This document shows positions 63,323 through 64,000 of a stretch of 64,000 nucleotides of DNA, in pieces. The stretch lies in NCBI GenBank assembly GCA_900548975.1, contig URMS01000008.1, positions 1 to 64,000 of the forward strand, read 5' to 3'. Source of the stretch: an uncultured Porphyromonadaceae bacterium (GTDB lineage: Bacteria > Bacteroidota > Bacteroidia > Bacteroidales > Muribaculaceae). A program made the translations under genes and the position numbers. Positions within the stretch are counted from its first letter, which is position 1; each line of letters opens with the position of its first letter. Under the pieces are notes generated by a model, which saw only the letters and a program-made list of their open reading frames with translations, ran no database searches and was not told where the DNA came from.

Positions 63323-64000
63323 CGGATGCTATGGCGTTGATTTCTGAATCGGAAAGACAGAGTTCGTCGAGCAGATGGCGCACGGTGTCGGCGCCGAAAC
63401 GCCCGAAGTCGACGGGGCGCGGAGTGATGTAGACGCCGCCCATATCGACCGAGGCCGGGCTGATGAGCATGCAGTCATCGCCTTCGGTGCCGTAGAACGA
63501 CGGGCGGTGACGCTTGCGGGGCACCACGGCCACGCGCACACCGGCTGGAGTGGCCCAGGCCAGTACGTTCATCATCGGTTCGTACTCGCCCTCGGGCACC
63601 GGGAGGGCGCGGTAGAGGCGGTCGAAGAGGCGTTCGCCTTCGGCTGCATCGGCAGCGTCGATAACGAAGAGTTTCAGCGGCAGACTGTCGACCAAAGCCA
63701 GCGTCGAGGCGCCTTCGGTGGCAATTACTTTCTGCTCGGCGTCCTCAAGTGCGGCCGGGAGTGTGAGAAAATCGGTATTGCCGGCCTGGAAGTGCATGTG
63801 GTCGGGAGCCGAGGCTCCACAGCGGGGTCCGTTGTAGAACACCGTGTAGCCGTCGAGCTCGGAGGCCAGGCGGATCATGTCGGCGATACGGCCTTCGATT
63901 TTCTGGATGGTATGCCCGTTGTCGGGGATGGTGAGATGGCGTGGGAATATCGGGAAGGGGTTGATCAGCACAGTGTAGTGTTCGCCCCAGTCGAGACCCA
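63312..64000 (-). CDS. DUF4922 protein, HIT-like (5' end beyond the window)
   Basis: The visible 229 codons are the C-terminal part; the frame stays open to the window end, so the start is outside. A HIT-like active-site string is present (CGASAPDHMHFQAGN), preceded by NPFPIFPRHLTIPD, as in phosphorylases and nucleotidyltransferases of the GDP-L-galactose phosphorylase/GalT superfamily. DUF4922 has no established reaction. As the most upstream visible gene of the salvage operon it may act on a nucleotide sugar or sugar phosphate; this is inference. Confidence 0.8.
   Translation of the reverse strand, partial: GLDWGEHYTVLINPFPIFPRHLTIPDNGHTIQKIEGRIADMIRLASELDGYTVFYNGPRCGASAPDHMHFQAGNTDFLTLPAALEDAEQKVIATEGASTLALVDSLPLKLFVIDAADAAEGERLFDRLYRALPVPEGEYEPMMNVLAWATPAGVRVAVVPRKRHRPSFYGTEGDDCMLISPASVDMGGVYITPRPVDFGRFGADTVRHLLDELCLSDSEINAIASDVE

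Overview
The window looks like the chromosome of a Bacteroidales gut bacterium, most likely Muribaculaceae-like or a close relative. The evidence is: Bacteroidetes-type promoters (TAnnTTTG) in front of many genes; few Shine-Dalgarno sequences, with A-rich leaders instead; secreted proteins that end in type IX secretion (T9SS) sorting domains; an 11-subunit complex I with a fused NuoCD and no NuoEFG; the Bacteroidetes ATP synthase gene order atpDCBEFHAG; and a Tannerella-type MurTKQ set. Third codon positions are GC-rich, so many long antisense ORFs are open but are not genes.

Left part (1-13.6 kb): three exported proteins on the minus strand (leucine-rich repeat protein, subtilisin-like protease, beta-rich T9SS cargo), a small exported Ala/Arg-rich protein, pyruvate:ferredoxin oxidoreductase, a small protein that is little more than a signal peptide plus a sorting-like beta domain, and a secreted type I pullulanase. 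From 13.6 to 19.6 kb lies an accessory-looking stretch. It holds a 1204-residue GHKL ATPase/DUF3883 protein with a nuclease-like C-terminal motif, a Crp/Fnr regulator, a perfect palindrome that could be its operator, a DUF6624-like protein and a HigBA toxin-antitoxin pair. From 19.6 to 32 kb are a Nudix hydrolase, LrgAB, a tRNA cluster (Leu-GAG and two Gly-GCC), exonuclease III, a chain of seven overlapping minus-strand genes (DUF805, FecBCD-type metal-chelate importer, alanine/sodium symporter, GHL10 glycoside hydrolase, glycosyltransferase), YqgE, a candidate small RNA and a lipoprotein.

Centre (32.3-49.7 kb): one uninterrupted co-directional block nuoA-B-CD-H / atpD-C-B-E-F-H-A-G / nuoI-J-K-L-M-N. 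The whole F1Fo ATP synthase operon sits inside the complex I operon. One promoter is visible upstream and one strong terminator downstream, with neither at the two junctions. This would couple production of the proton pump and the ATP synthase. Because NuoEFG is absent, the electron donor may be reduced ferredoxin; the pyruvate:ferredoxin oxidoreductase in the same window is one possible source.

Right part (50-64 kb): a tightly packed minus-strand operon for peptidoglycan amino-sugar salvage. It encodes a HIT-like DUF4922 protein (cut by the window end), SpoIID/LytB, an AmpG-like permease with a large extra domain, the exo-muramidase NamZ, a FAD/Fe-S D-lactate dehydrogenase-type enzyme, MurT-like permease, MurK-like kinase, MurQ etherase, an exported SGNH hydrolase and a UvrD helicase with an embedded DEDDh exonuclease. 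MurQ releases D-lactate, so a D-lactate oxidase in the same operon would recover both halves of MurNAc. The SGNH hydrolase could remove O-acetyl groups first. This extended salvage operon and the nuo-atp superoperon are the two most interesting systems in the window.
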